Counted from the stretch's first letter, positions 1 through 8,276 are shown. The stretch is 64,000 nt of DNA from Gottschalkia purinilytica (GCF_001190785.1 NZ_LGSS01000001.1:248001-312000), one strand, 5' to 3'. A program made the numbers and translations. Notes: generated from the sequence alone by a model not told the origin.

Positions 1-393
1 CATCGATATATATTGTTTTTTTCAACAACATGGAAATACTCACTAGCACCTTCATATTGAGAATATCCACATGTTTCAAATACTACCTTAACTAAGTATT
101 ATATATTCTTTCATTCCATCCATGTAGTCTTATCCCTATCTTTCTATACCAGATAAAAATCTTTCAGCCTCAACATAGGTTATAACTTCAAATCTATTAT
201 TTCTTACTTCTTCTGTTATCTTAGTTATTACTGAATAATTCTAGGAAATGTTTACTATAAGATATAAGAAGATATAAGGTGTTTTTAAACTTCGTATGAG
301 TATTGATTATCTAATCTTTCCCATTCAGCTTCTGTGTATGATTATTATAATACTTCTTAAAACTTCTCTTATTCTCTTACATATCATATTCTA
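1..393. other. Gene-poor left edge, possible coding remnants
   Basis: No intact reading frame is visible. On the minus strand, short open stretches such as ITEEVRNNRFEVITY (about 230-170) and VFETCGYSQYEGASEYFHVV (about 95-30) look coding-like but are separated by stops and frame changes. This may be a decayed gene or the end of one outside the window. I cannot assign a family. Confidence 0.3.
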
Positions 394-1116
394 TTACAAA
401 CATTTTAATACTCTTAACCTATAAGCATTCATAGCTATCTCACCAAGCTTCTCCATCAATTGATAATTGGTATAAGCACCTACTATACTTCCTATACCAG
501 GTACTAGTTGTAACATTTTTGCTAAATCAATATAGTCTCTATATTCTTGTTGAAAATCTCTCCAATCAAACATATCGATATTTTCTGGTAATGTCTTTAC
601 ATAGTTATTCCAATTCTCGATTTTATGATAAACTTCATTACGTTTTTCCTGACTTGAAAAAGCTAATTCAAATACATATAAAATATATATTCTTTCTCTA
701 TAATCTTTCACATCAAATCCATATAAACTGGCTAAATTAAAAAGAAATTTCATTTTTAAGCTTAAAAGTATGGGAAAGTCTGCAAGTCCAATCAATATTC
801 CTCCTGCTCCTGTACCAGCTCCGCTAACAGAAGCAGCCTTTTTATAAAAGTTTAATGATTCTTTTACTAGATTTTCTCGTTTTTCTAAAGAAGCTACAAC
901 AAGTGGTTTCCTAGTAATATATTTAGAGCCAGTTAATACGGCTTTAGTCATATTTTTAATTGCCTCTGTAATAATTCTATGTGCTTTTTCTGGTATTATA
1001 TTATTCATCTTTTTTTGTATTCCTTTAGTAATACGATTCGTTATAGATGGTTTTTTACTCATTTTTTGCTTCCATATATTTAATTCACGCAGTGCTTGTT
1101 CTTCATACCTTGTCAT
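394..1116 (-). CDS. EcsC family protein
   Basis: A 240-aa protein resembling the EcsC family, proteins of poorly known function often found near ABC transporters and membranes. The centre carries the family-like Gly-rich stretch SGAGTGAGGILIGLADFPIL (about residues 97-116), and the C-terminal third has a second hydrophobic Gly segment (LVPGIGSIVGAYTNYQL). The N-terminal 60 residues are basic and helical. The ATG is preceded by AAGGAG at good spacing, which supports the start. It stands alone, with no partner gene on either side. The family call rests on the pattern of Gly-rich motifs and length; function is unknown. Confidence 0.65.
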   Translation of the reverse strand: MTRYEEQALRELNIWKQKMSKKPSITNRITKGIQKKMNNIIPEKAHRIITEAIKNMTKAVLTGSKYITRKPLVVASLEKRENLVKESLNFYKKAASVSGAGTGAGGILIGLADFPILLSLKMKFLFNLASLYGFDVKDYRERIYILYVFELAFSSQEKRNEVYHKIENWNNYVKTLPENIDMFDWRDFQQEYRDYIDLAKMLQLVPGIGSIVGAYTNYQLMEKLGEIAMNAYRLRVLKCL

Positions 1117-1390
1117 ATTAATGCTCCTTGATAATAAATAAGTCTATTTTTAATATCCTATCTATACTTATTTTAGATTTAACCCTTATGATTTATTCTT
1201 AACTAATTTAAGAATTTATATTTTTATATAGAACAGTTATATTTTTTCTACAATAAGTATTCTTTTCCTTCTAATTGTTTTTTACTCATCCATAATTTAA
1301 ATATTTCATATAGTTATCTTAAAATTCTTTTTGAATAATTCACTCTTAATATTAATCAAATACTCTTTAACTAGTCAATTAAAAAAATAA
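1117..1390. other. Intergenic, AT-rich
   Basis: Very AT-rich spacer between the EcsC-like gene and the hemolysin III-type gene. Apart from the terminator at its right edge I see no gene or convincing regulatory site. Confidence 0.5.
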
Positions 1391-1422
1391 AAAAAGATGG
1401 ATAAATTTTCTATCCATCTTTT
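1383..1422 (-). terminator. Intrinsic terminator of the hemolysin III-type gene
   Basis: A 10-bp stem (AAGATGGATA / TATCCATCTT) is followed on the minus strand by a T-rich tract, immediately after the stop codon of the minus-strand gene at 1421. Confidence 0.85.
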
Positions 1423-2062
1423 ACCTAGGTAATAAATATAGTACAGTAAAGAAATGACATGCGCTTCCTGCTAATACGAAAAAATGCCAAATTGCATGAT
1501 TGTATTTAATCTTTTTCCCACTATAAAAAATTGTTCCTACAGTATATAAAACTCCTCCTACTACTAAGAATACCATGCTAGTCGTATTAAGTGTTTGGAA
1601 TAATGGTTTTATTGCAAATATAACTAGCCAGCCCATAGCTATATAAAGAATAGTTGAAAGTGCTTTAAATTTTTTAATCCAAAGTATCTTGAATATGATA
1701 CCAGCTATAGCAATTGCCCAAACAATTCCAAATAAAGTCCATCCTATTTTACCTCTTAAAGCTGTTAAAGTTAAAGGCGTGTATGTTCCTGCTATTAACA
1801 AATAAATAGCTGAATGATCAAAAACTTTAAATATACTTTTCACCTTTCCATCTGGAAAACTATGATACAATGTTGAAAATAAGTATAGAAGTATTAAAGT
1901 TGATCCATAGATACTAAAGCTTACTATATGCCACACACTTCCAAATTTATTAGCAAATACTACTAATATTACAAGTGCAGCTATAGCTAAGCACAATCCA
2001 ACTCCATGTGAAATGGCATTGGTAATTTCTTCTCCATTTATAGACTTATTTGTCTTATTCAT
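1421..2062 (-). CDS. Hemolysin III / TrhA (PAQR-type) membrane protein
   Basis: A 213-aa polytopic membrane protein with about seven hydrophobic segments. Family hallmarks are visible: N-terminal NAISHGVG, then TLYHSFPDGKVKSIFKVFDH followed by AIYLLIAGTYTPL, and a C-terminal HAIWHFFVLAGSACHF. The conserved His residues would form the metal site of the PAQR-like fold. The E. coli relative TrhA has been linked to membrane energetics; the historical haemolysin label does not show that this is a toxin. The ATG has an AAAAGGAGG site, and a strong terminator follows directly, so it is monocistronic. Confidence 0.88.
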   Translation of the reverse strand: MNKTNKSINGEEITNAISHGVGLCLAIAALVILVVFANKFGSVWHIVSFSIYGSTLILLYLFSTLYHSFPDGKVKSIFKVFDHSAIYLLIAGTYTPLTLTALRGKIGWTLFGIVWAIAIAGIIFKILWIKKFKALSTILYIAMGWLVIFAIKPLFQTLNTTSMVFLVVGGVLYTVGTIFYSGKKIKYNHAIWHFFVLAGSACHFFTVLYLLPR

Positions 2063-2755
2063 TCAATTACCTCCTTTTAAATTATTTAATTAATTTTTAT
2101 TGATTATTTTCTTTTCTTATTAATTTAATAACCAATAATCTCATTCTTATACCTCAATAATTTATTCATGACAAATCTATACCCCTAAGAATTATGGAAC
2201 GCCCTTAATATTAAGCAAAATATTATTTTTATTTTATTTCTTAATAGAAATAAATTATGAGTTTCAAAAAATTTTTATAAAAATAATTCTTTCTTTGAAT
2301 TATATATTATTTACCTTTCAACTTATACAATATTCTAGTATTAGTATAATTTCAAGTCTTCTAATATCTATTATTTCTTTCCTAACTAGTCTAAGAATAT
2401 ATGTACTCAATTTAAATCCTAATTATGTGTATTTTGAGGTTGTATTAAAATATTAAGTTTAATCACTATTAAGTTTTTTTGAATTTAAATACAAATATCT
2501 TATTTAGCGTACTTTAATCATTACACAAGCACATATCTAGTTTAGTTCTAAAAATAATTTAATAAAAATTTACACATACTATAGTCAAGAATAGTTATAT
2601 AGCTTTGATTTTGTCTCTTAATATTTACAACAGTAATAAATATATAAAATTAAAATAAAATATTTTGAATTATTTTAATGTAAAATGTATTATTTTCTCT
2701 TTATTTATGTTATCTTATAAGCAAGAGTCGAAAGTGATTATCAATAAACATTAAA
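2063..2755. other. Long AT-rich intergenic region
   Basis: About 700 bases with many stops in all frames and no convincing gene, RNA or repeat. It should hold divergent promoters for the genes at 1421-2062 and 2772-3065; no clear -35/-10 pair was singled out. Confidence 0.5.
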
Positions 2756-2771
2756 ATAAGGAGGACATTAA

Positions 2772-3065
2772 ATGAAAATTAAATATATAAAAGATCTAAT
2801 ATACGGACCTGAGATTTATGGTAAAACAGGCTCTCTTATGTCTACAGAAGAATTTTTATTTGATGAAAAAGGAAATGTAGAAAACTATTCTTTTCTGTTA
2901 GATGGATATGGAAGAAGTCAAGAGCGTATACGCTTTGTAGAAATAAAGCCAAATGTAAATAAAATATACGAAAAAGCCTTAAACTTAGTTAAAAATCCTA
3001 GTGAAGATGTTATAATAAATCATTTAAAAGATCATGTTGAAGTTAAAGAAGTAGGAACATATTAA
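2772..3065 (+). CDS. Hypothetical 97-aa protein
   Basis: A soluble 97-residue protein with a good ribosome binding site (AAGGAGG, 5-6 bases before ATG) and its own downstream terminator, so it is very probably a real gene. The N-terminal half looks beta-rich (KIKYIKDLIYGPEIYG, then FLFDEKGNVENYSFLLDGYG) and the C-terminus helical. There are no Cys residues and no signal peptide. I do not recognise the family. It is monocistronic. Confidence 0.7.
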   Translation: MKIKYIKDLIYGPEIYGKTGSLMSTEEFLFDEKGNVENYSFLLDGYGRSQERIRFVEIKPNVNKIYEKALNLVKNPSEDVIINHLKDHVEVKEVGTY

Positions 3066-3078
3066 TAATAAAAACTAT

Positions 3079-3120
3079 AAAGCCATCCTCAAATGTTATC
3101 ATTTAAGGATGGCTTTTATT
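3079..3120 (+). terminator. Intrinsic terminator
   Basis: Inverted repeat AAAGCCATCCT ... AGGATGGCTTTTATT shortly after the stop of the plus-strand gene at 2772-3065. The stem is about 11 bp with a loop of about 15 bases. Confidence 0.85.
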
Positions 3121-3149
3121 AAAAGCTTTTTAAACTTAGTTATATAATA

Positions 3150-3779
3150 TTAACTTTTATCTTTATAAACCATGCAGTATTGTTTTAAATTGCTATCTGG
3201 TATTTCAATTACCTCTACAATCTCAAATCCAAAGTGATTATATATACCTACATTTTTAAGATTATGGGTTTCTAATGTACAAAATATTTTTCTCCGTTTT
3301 GATTCTTCAATAATATATCTTATCAATTTACTTGAAAGTTTTTGACCTTTGTACTCTTTTTTTACTGCTATCATATCTAAATGTATAAATTCTTCATTAA
3401 TTTTTTCATATATCCAGCTTGAATCCATCTTATTCAATATACGTAATCCTCTTAAGAATTCTTTTATTGATATATATTTTAATGCTTTTAATGCTTTCAG
3501 TATATTCTTTATCTTTTTTATAAGATAAACAAACTTTGAATTACCTTTCCTATCTTCATAAGTTAATACTATAGCTTCTAGCTCACTTGAAGTTGCATAT
3601 AAACTACCTTGATCATAAACTAATTGAACATATGTCTCAAAAAATATGGGAAGAACTTTTTTTCTTTTTATTCTATCTCTAAACATAAACTTATATAAAG
3701 GATCTTCAAAAAAACCTTCTGCATATATTTTGGCAGCTTCTTTTATTCTTTCTTCTCCTACTACATATAAATTATGAAT
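3150..3779 (-). CDS. GNAT family acetyltransferase, apparent AUU start
   Basis: The ATG-initiated frame (to 3686) begins in the middle of a conserved segment. The same frame continues upstream without a stop and reads IHNLYVVGEERIKEAAKIYA then EGFFEDPLYKF, a typical GNAT N-terminus. No ATG, GTG or TTG exists in that extension. A strong GGAAGGAAGG site lies 5 bases before an ATT at 3779-3777, giving a 209-aa protein. The C-terminal half has the acetyl-CoA region (MIAVKKEYKGQKLSSKLI) and the final NVGIYNHFGFEIVEV strand pattern. The substrate is unknown. Either translation starts at AUU or the start codon has been lost and this is an early pseudogene. Confidence 0.7.
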   Translation of the reverse strand: MHNLYVVGEERIKEAAKIYAEGFFEDPLYKFMFRDRIKRKKVLPIFFETYVQLVYDQGSLYATSSELEAIVLTYEDRKGNSKFVYLIKKIKNILKALKALKYISIKEFLRGLRILNKMDSSWIYEKINEEFIHLDMIAVKKEYKGQKLSSKLIRYIIEESKRRKIFCTLETHNLKNVGIYNHFGFEIVEVIEIPDSNLKQYCMVYKDKS

Positions 3780-3896
3780 GATATCCTTCCTTCCATAAAA
3801 ACTTATATATTCTATATACTATTTGATTTTAATATAAATCTCACTCTATAATTTTGAATATGTAGAAACCTTTTTATACTTAATATTATTCATTCA

Positions 3897-4442
3897 CTAT
3901 ATTATTTTTCCCATAACTAAAGTATTGAGATACTTTCCTTCTCCAATATAATGGTCTTTTAACTTCTTTCCTTCAATTTTAAATTCATATTTTTTATATA
4001 GTTCTATAGCTCTTATATTATCTTCAACAACTTCTAATTCAATTCTTTTTAATTCAACTGTTTTTGCCCATAACAACATCTCTTCTATTAACAAACTAGC
4101 TATTCCTATTCCCCAATATTTCTTTTCTACTCCTACTATAAAACTCCCAACATGCTTAATGCGTTCTAGATTTTTAGAAAACATTACTAGATATCCTACT
4201 ATTTGATTTTTTATTAATGCAACAATAAATATACTATTATTGTCTTCTGATATACTCTTTAACTTATTTTCATGAACCGAAACTTCACGAACTATTTCAT
4301 AAGGTTCTTTTATCATGAATTTTGTTTCAGTAGTAAGCTTTTTTTGTAGTTCTATTATCTGAATAGCATCTTTAGGTATAGCGCTTCTTACTTCTATAAT
4401 TTTATTCTTAATCTTATGATTTCGAGATTTAATAATAGCCAT
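3897..4442 (-). CDS. GNAT family N-acetyltransferase
   Basis: A 181-aa single-domain GNAT. After a basic leader (MAIIKSRNHKIKNKIIEV) the fold begins at IEVRSAIPKDAIQIIELQ. The acetyl-CoA-binding motif A follows a beta strand (SFIVGVEKKYWGIGIASLLI, about 98-117), and motif B includes LEVVEDNIRAIELYKKYEF, with the conserved N..A..LY.K.GF-like pattern. It lies in the same direction as the GNAT at 3150-3779, about 120 bases upstream of it, but the two are not similar enough to look like a recent duplication. The acceptor substrate cannot be told from sequence. Confidence 0.85.
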   Translation of the reverse strand: MAIIKSRNHKIKNKIIEVRSAIPKDAIQIIELQKKLTTETKFMIKEPYEIVREVSVHENKLKSISEDNNSIFIVALIKNQIVGYLVMFSKNLERIKHVGSFIVGVEKKYWGIGIASLLIEEMLLWAKTVELKRIELEVVEDNIRAIELYKKYEFKIEGKKLKDHYIGEGKYLNTLVMGKII

Positions 4443-4890
4443 TTTATAACCTCATTTCATATATTTAAATATTATAAATTTAACTGAGTTTAATTTGTTT
4501 TTTTGTCATCACAATCATATCTTTGAATTCATTGAAAGCATTATTTAAATAAAATCTAATTGTTTTACTAGACCTTAATGTGAATAATAGATTTTTATTT
4601 ATTTAAATATGTTCTAAATTATATATTAATATCCTATATTCTTCACATCATATTAAGACAACTTTCATAAAATTTAAACTCTTTCTCATTCTAGTGTTCA
4701 TATAACGAACTATATCTTCTATTCTATATTATTCTTTTTTCTCCTTTTATCAATATTAACACACCTATATATTAATTAATGAGCTCCTTTTAGACTAATT
4801 GCTTATCAATTTCTATATATAGGATTAAAATATAATTTATAAAAATTAATATTTTGCTAACACTAATATGAAAGATTTGATTTTATAAAG
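4443..4890. other. Intergenic, AT-rich
   Basis: About 450 bases between divergent genes with no open frame of note, no repeat and no RNA I recognise. Confidence 0.5.
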
Positions 4891-4903
4891 GATGTGAAGA
4901 AAA

Positions 4904-5503
4904 ATTATAGAATTATCGCCTAAATTATATCATTATCTTGTTAGACCTAAATGGTCTACAAAATTATTTAATAATAAAATAATAAAACCTCTATTAGCAG
5001 ATTTTGATTTTTCAGATAAGAAAGTACTAGATTTTGGCTGTGGTATTGGATCAGCATGCTCTATTTTTACTTCTGATAACTATATAGGATTAGATCATGA
5101 TCTAAGAAGAGTCAATTATGCTAGACGAATGAATAAAGATTATAATTTTGACATAATACAAAATAATAATTTAAATTTGGAAGATAGAAGTATTGATTAT
5201 ATTTTAATCATGGCTGTACTCCATCATATATCAACGCAAGATATTAAAGAATATCTAATAGAGTTTAAGAGAGTTTTAAAAAAAGATGGAAAACTCGTTA
5301 TAATAGAACCATGTTTTTTTAAAGAAAATTATTTTACAAATTGGTTGATGAATACTTTCGATAAAGGTAAGTATATTCGTAATGAAACAAGTTATTTAAA
5401 TTTATTTAGTGAACAACTTTTTCAAGTCGAAACAACTAAAAAATTACGCAAAGGTGCTTATAACGAGTTATTTTTTGTTGTATCTCAAAAAAATAACTTT
5501 TAA
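4904..5503 (+). CDS. Class I SAM-dependent methyltransferase, apparent AUU start
   Basis: Reading upstream of the internal ATG at 5129 in the same frame gives a complete Rossmann methyltransferase: IELSPKLYHYLVRPKWSTK at the N-terminus, motif I VLDFGCGIGSACSIF (about residues 46-60), motif II YIGLDHD, and the post-motif region AVLHHISTQDIKEYL followed by FKRVLKKDGKLVIIEP. An in-frame TGA lies just upstream, and the only codon in the expected start position is ATT at 4904, about 6-7 bases after an AGGATGTGA site. That gives 199 aa. The internal ATG would delete motif I, so it is unlikely to be the true start. The substrate is unknown. Confidence 0.72.
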   Translation: MIELSPKLYHYLVRPKWSTKLFNNKIIKPLLADFDFSDKKVLDFGCGIGSACSIFTSDNYIGLDHDLRRVNYARRMNKDYNFDIIQNNNLNLEDRSIDYILIMAVLHHISTQDIKEYLIEFKRVLKKDGKLVIIEPCFFKENYFTNWLMNTFDKGKYIRNETSYLNLFSEQLFQVETTKKLRKGAYNELFFVVSQKNNF

Positions 5504-5546
5504 AACTTTAAGTCTCATCTTACTATATTATATCTTAGATAGAAAA

Positions 5547-5570
5547 AGCCAGGATTATTTATCCTGGCTA
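5547..5570 (-). terminator. Hairpin, terminator-like for the minus strand
   Basis: AGCCAGGAT / ATCCTGGCT stem with a short loop; on the minus strand it is followed by TTTTTCT. It sits between convergent genes (methyltransferase on plus, Cys-rich gene on minus) and could end minus-strand transcription. Confidence 0.6.
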
Positions 5571-5776
5571 TAAACATCAATAAGATTTATAGTCTAAAGC
5601 AATTATTAATATTTTTTCTAGTATATCTTATTAAACAACTATTTTTATCTCTTAGATCTTTTTTCTTATAATTTGTCTAAAAGAAACTGGAATAGCATAG
5701 TTTATACCTGTAATTATATTCTCATTAAACGCTGCTACACCTAATATTTACATTTATAATTATATTAATTGACGGC

Positions 5777-6190
5777 CTAACAGCATCTTCTATTATGACA
5801 TTCACAAGGTTTTCTTATGTGACAACAACAACATTTTTTGATTCTACATTCACAACGTTCTTTAACTTTACACTCACAATGTTTTTTTATTCTACATTCA
5901 CAATGTTCTTTTATTTCACATTCAAGTCGTTTTCTTATTCGACATTCACAATGCTCTCTTCCACAGCAACATTTTTTAATACGACACTCACAGTGATCTT
6001 TAAGTTTACATTCACAGCGTTTTTTTATTCGGCATTCACAACGTTCTTTTACCTCACACTCAAGATGTTTCTTTATGCGACATTCACAGCGTTCCTTTAT
6101 TTCACACTCAACATGTTTTTTTTCATGACAATTACAACAGGGTTTGTGATTAATATTACCACCACAACATTTGAAGTTATTCAATATCAA
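5777..6190 (-). CDS. Cysteine-rich repeat protein
   Basis: A 137-aa protein starting at TTG, set by an AGGGAGG site 4 bases upstream. About a quarter of the residues are Cys (about 35). Most of the chain is an 8-10 residue repeat of the type CECRIKK / CE(I/V)KER, each unit pairing a C-E-C or single Cys with basic and acidic residues. It is interrupted by CCC and CCCC clusters near residues 72, 120 and the C-terminus. There is no signal peptide or membrane segment. Such a composition suggests dense metal binding or disulfide cross-linking, as in spore coat or exosporium proteins, but no named family is recognised. The opposite strand is also open across the repeats, a by-product of the repeat. 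Confidence 0.7.
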   Translation of the reverse strand: MILNNFKCCGGNINHKPCCNCHEKKHVECEIKERCECRIKKHLECEVKERCECRIKKRCECKLKDHCECRIKKCCCGREHCECRIRKRLECEIKEHCECRIKKHCECKVKERCECRIKKCCCCHIRKPCECHNRRCC

Positions 6191-6585
6191 TAAACCTCCC
6201 TTTTATGCAAGCGAATTAAATTCATTTGCTCAATACTATAGTATTCTAAAAAGAGACAAGGGTTACATTATTAATTTTTCTGAAATATCTTTAAAAAACA
6301 AATTAAACTAGAACTAAGCCATTCTAGTGTAGAATTTTTCAATATCTTTTTATTGAAATAACTAATTTATATATAATCAATCAAAACTCTAATATATTAT
6401 AATCTGTATATTAATCGAATAAATTTGTTATTTTATTAACATAATTTCTTCGTTCTATTCATATTTATATAACGATACCTATAAATTATCTATGTTTTAA
6501 AATCTTATTTTTAATGTTACTATCATACTAAATAGTTTTCACTACACTATATGCTAAATCTTCTATTTAAATTAGTTATTAATTA
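6191..6585. other. Intergenic, AT-rich
   Basis: About 400 bases between divergently transcribed genes. It contains the upstream regions of the Cys-rich gene and of the small ORF at 6602, but no site I can name with confidence. Confidence 0.5.
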
Positions 6586-6601
6586 AAAGGAGGAAAAAAG
6601 C

Positions 6602-6865
6602 ATGATAGAGATAATAGAAAACACATTAGTAATATTAACATTATTCTTAACTATACTAAATCTACTTATAGATTTAGAGTTAATATGGAAAAAGCGTTTC
6701 TTCAAAAAGAAGAAACGCAACATTAAAGGGAAAAAATCCCCTTTTACCCTCATTAAATATTATATTAAACTTTTGAAAAAATATGAAGACAGAATATCAC
6801 AATGCATCTATAATTTTTTCTTTAAGAAAAAGACTAGGGAGCTTTCCCTAGTCAAATCCTTTTAA
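6602..6865 (+). CDS. Small membrane-anchored basic protein (87 aa), hairpin-rich gene
   Basis: Starts with an AAAGGAGG site before ATG. Residues 1-29 form a hydrophobic, Leu/Ile-rich segment (MIEIIENTLVILTLFLTILN ...), followed by a very basic stretch (KKRFFKKKKRNIKGKK) and a Lys-rich tail. This layout, one membrane segment plus a cationic tail, resembles small type I toxins and other short membrane peptides, but no family is recognised. The DNA past codon 30 holds several near-perfect hairpins, so the functional peptide could be shorter than the open frame, with an RNA element downstream. There are no Cys residues except one near residue 67. Confidence 0.5.
   Translation: MIEIIENTLVILTLFLTILNLLIDLELIWKKRFFKKKKRNIKGKKSPFTLIKYYIKLLKKYEDRISQCIYNFFFKKKTRELSLVKSF
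6694..6718. repeat. Perfect 10-bp hairpin inside the small ORF
   Basis: GCGTTTCTTC and GAAGAAACGC are perfect complements separated by five A residues. A second terminator-like structure (AAAGGG ... CCCCTTTT) follows at about 6725-6745. Confidence 0.8.
6832..6853 (+). terminator. Hairpin at the 3' end of the small ORF
   Basis: GACTAGGGA / TCCCTAGTC, a perfect 9-bp stem with a 4-base loop just before the stop codon; the T tract after it is weak (CCTTTTAATAAA). Possible terminator. Confidence 0.55.
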
Positions 6866-6892
6866 TAAAAAGCGTCCTATAAAAAATAAATT

Positions 6893-7228
6893 TTAAATAT
6901 CTGGAATTATGTCTTTTAAGAGTTTCGCTGTAGTTATCAGTTTTCCCATATTAGAATTTTCTGCTAAGTATTCTAATCCTTTAAGAGTAATTCTGATATC
7001 TATAAACCTAACTTCTGAATTTTTTTGTCCTATTGTATTTACAATAGAAACACCATCTATAAAGCCATTTTCATTCATAATATGCATTATTCTTACCCAT
7101 CTTATTTTTGTTATTCCAAAAGTATTATGATCTATTTCATTCCAATCAAATCTTTCCTCATCCATAGCTTTATCTAATCTTTCTAAAATTTTATAAATAA
7201 TTTTCATTGTCTCCACAAAATCCTTCAC
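6893..7228 (-). CDS. YjcQ-like winged-helix protein
   Basis: A 111-aa protein resembling the YjcQ family, small putative winged-helix proteins common in Firmicute prophages and accessory regions. The N-terminal helix (VETMKIIYKILERLDKAMDE) is followed by the WVRIMHIMNENGFIDGVSIV helix-turn-helix-like segment and the closing ITLKGLEYLAENSNMGKL, typical of a winged helix with 'I T x K G L E Y L x x N'. A ribosome site is present (AAGGAGGTGAAGG, overlapping). No phage genes flank it, so it may be a leftover of an old prophage. The DNA target is unknown. Confidence 0.7.
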   Translation of the reverse strand: MKDFVETMKIIYKILERLDKAMDEERFDWNEIDHNTFGITKIRWVRIMHIMNENGFIDGVSIVNTIGQKNSEVRFIDIRITLKGLEYLAENSNMGKLITTAKLLKDIIPDI

Positions 7229-7508
7229 CTCCTTGTAAAAATCATATTATATCTATACACATTAGCTATATGAACTGTGATGTATTTTTTATCTTAACAA
7301 TCTTTTATATCTGAACATATACATAATAAGAATTACTTTATATAAACTCTTAGATAATTTATTACTTCCATATATAGGATTCTTTAAAAGCTATTTACTT
7401 GTATTTATCTCAAACATCATCTATATTGTTTTTTCTTTTATTATATAAATAATTCCTTAGTATGTTTACAATCATATTAGTGTAGTTTAAAATAGATATA
7501 ACTCAATC
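7229..7508. other. Intergenic region between divergent genes
   Basis: AT-rich spacer of about 280 bases with no gene, repeat or recognisable RNA. Confidence 0.5.
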
Positions 7509-7524
7509 TACAGGAGGTGATATT

Positions 7525-7707
7525 ATGCCAGTAATTACTATTGAAAGTCCTAAAATTACTAAAGAGCAGAAGTCTGCCCTTGTTAAAGAATTAGTATCAA
7601 AAGCAAGTGAAGTTTTAAACATACCAGAACAAGCTTTTGTTACTGTTATCAGAGAAAATGATCTTGATAATGTTGGCAATGGTACTAAACTTTTATCTGA
7701 TAAATAA
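7525..7707 (+). CDS. 4-oxalocrotonate tautomerase family protein
   Basis: A 60-aa protein of the tautomerase superfamily. The catalytic Pro follows the initiator Met (MPVITIESPKITKEQKSALV), and the family helix (KEQKSALVKELVSKASEVLN) and second strand (QAFVTVIREND) are present. Length matches the classic 60-65 aa subunits, which act as homohexamers or dimers. A perfect AGGAGGTGAT site precedes ATG. No catabolic genes are nearby, so the physiological substrate is unknown. A long structured terminator follows. Confidence 0.9.
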   Translation: MPVITIESPKITKEQKSALVKELVSKASEVLNIPEQAFVTVIRENDLDNVGNGTKLLSDK

Positions 7708-7783
7708 AGGCTGTAAATACTTAAATATTACTAGTCAATGTTTTTCTATACTTATTTAATAGATTTTTTGTAAATAGAAAACA

Positions 7784-7848
7784 AATGTCTGATTTTTTAA
7801 TCTTGTCTTGAAATCTTTTAGACAAATCCAAAAAATCAGACATTTTTT
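7784..7848 (+). terminator. Long nested hairpin / terminator
   Basis: A 15-bp stem (AATGTCTGATTTTTT / AAAAAATCAGACATT) encloses an inner TTGTCT / AGACAA stem and ends in a T tract. It lies about 75 bases after the tautomerase stop and could terminate in either direction. Confidence 0.75.
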
Positions 7849-8084
7849 AATGTATATTTTTAGCTTCTATATAAGTAATTTTTAGACAACAGCTTGATAA
7901 TTGTTTCTCACAATTTTTTCTTTCATAACTTATTCAAATATGTATTTATCTCTATATCTATACATTTATATGTTTTAAATGTATAGACAATTTTTTTAAT
8001 AAGTTTAATTTAAAATGCTAAGTATATTTAATGATATTTAGAAGCAACATATATACAATGAAGATTAATGAAAGGAGAATTTTA

Positions 8085-8276
8085 ATGTCTAAAAACAGAT
8101 TAGTTGTTCCTGAGGCTAGGCAAGCATTAGAACAGTTTAAAACTGAAATAGCTGAACAGTTTGGGGTAGATGATCCAAAGTCATTAGCTTCAAATCATAC
8201 AGGACTTATTGTAAGAAAACTAGTTGAAATGGGAGAGCAACAACTTATAGATAATCATAAAAAAGATAAATATTAG
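8085..8276 (+). CDS. Alpha/beta-type small acid-soluble spore protein
   Basis: A 63-aa SASP that coats DNA in dormant spores and protects it from UV and chemical damage. The ATG at 8085 is chosen because AAAGGAG lies 8 bases upstream and the protein then starts MSKNRLVVPEARQALEQFK; an earlier in-frame ATG at 8031 has no such site. The GPR protease region (TEIAEQFGV) and the second conserved block (GLIVRKLVEMGEQQL) are visible. Length and lack of Cys fit the family. It should be transcribed in the forespore by sigma G, but I did not fix a promoter. It is a solitary gene with its own terminator. Confidence 0.93.
   Translation: MSKNRLVVPEARQALEQFKTEIAEQFGVDDPKSLASNHTGLIVRKLVEMGEQQLIDNHKKDKY

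Noticed and set aside
1421-2062. Haemolysin toxin
   Set aside because: The hemolysin III name is historical; the sequence is a PAQR/TrhA-type membrane protein with nothing specific to a pore-forming toxin.
5795-6193. Plus-strand open frame of 132 codons rich in Phe and Thr
   Set aside because: It is the exact antisense of the Cys-rich repeat gene, has no ribosome site, and stays open only because the repeat codons lack stops in reverse.
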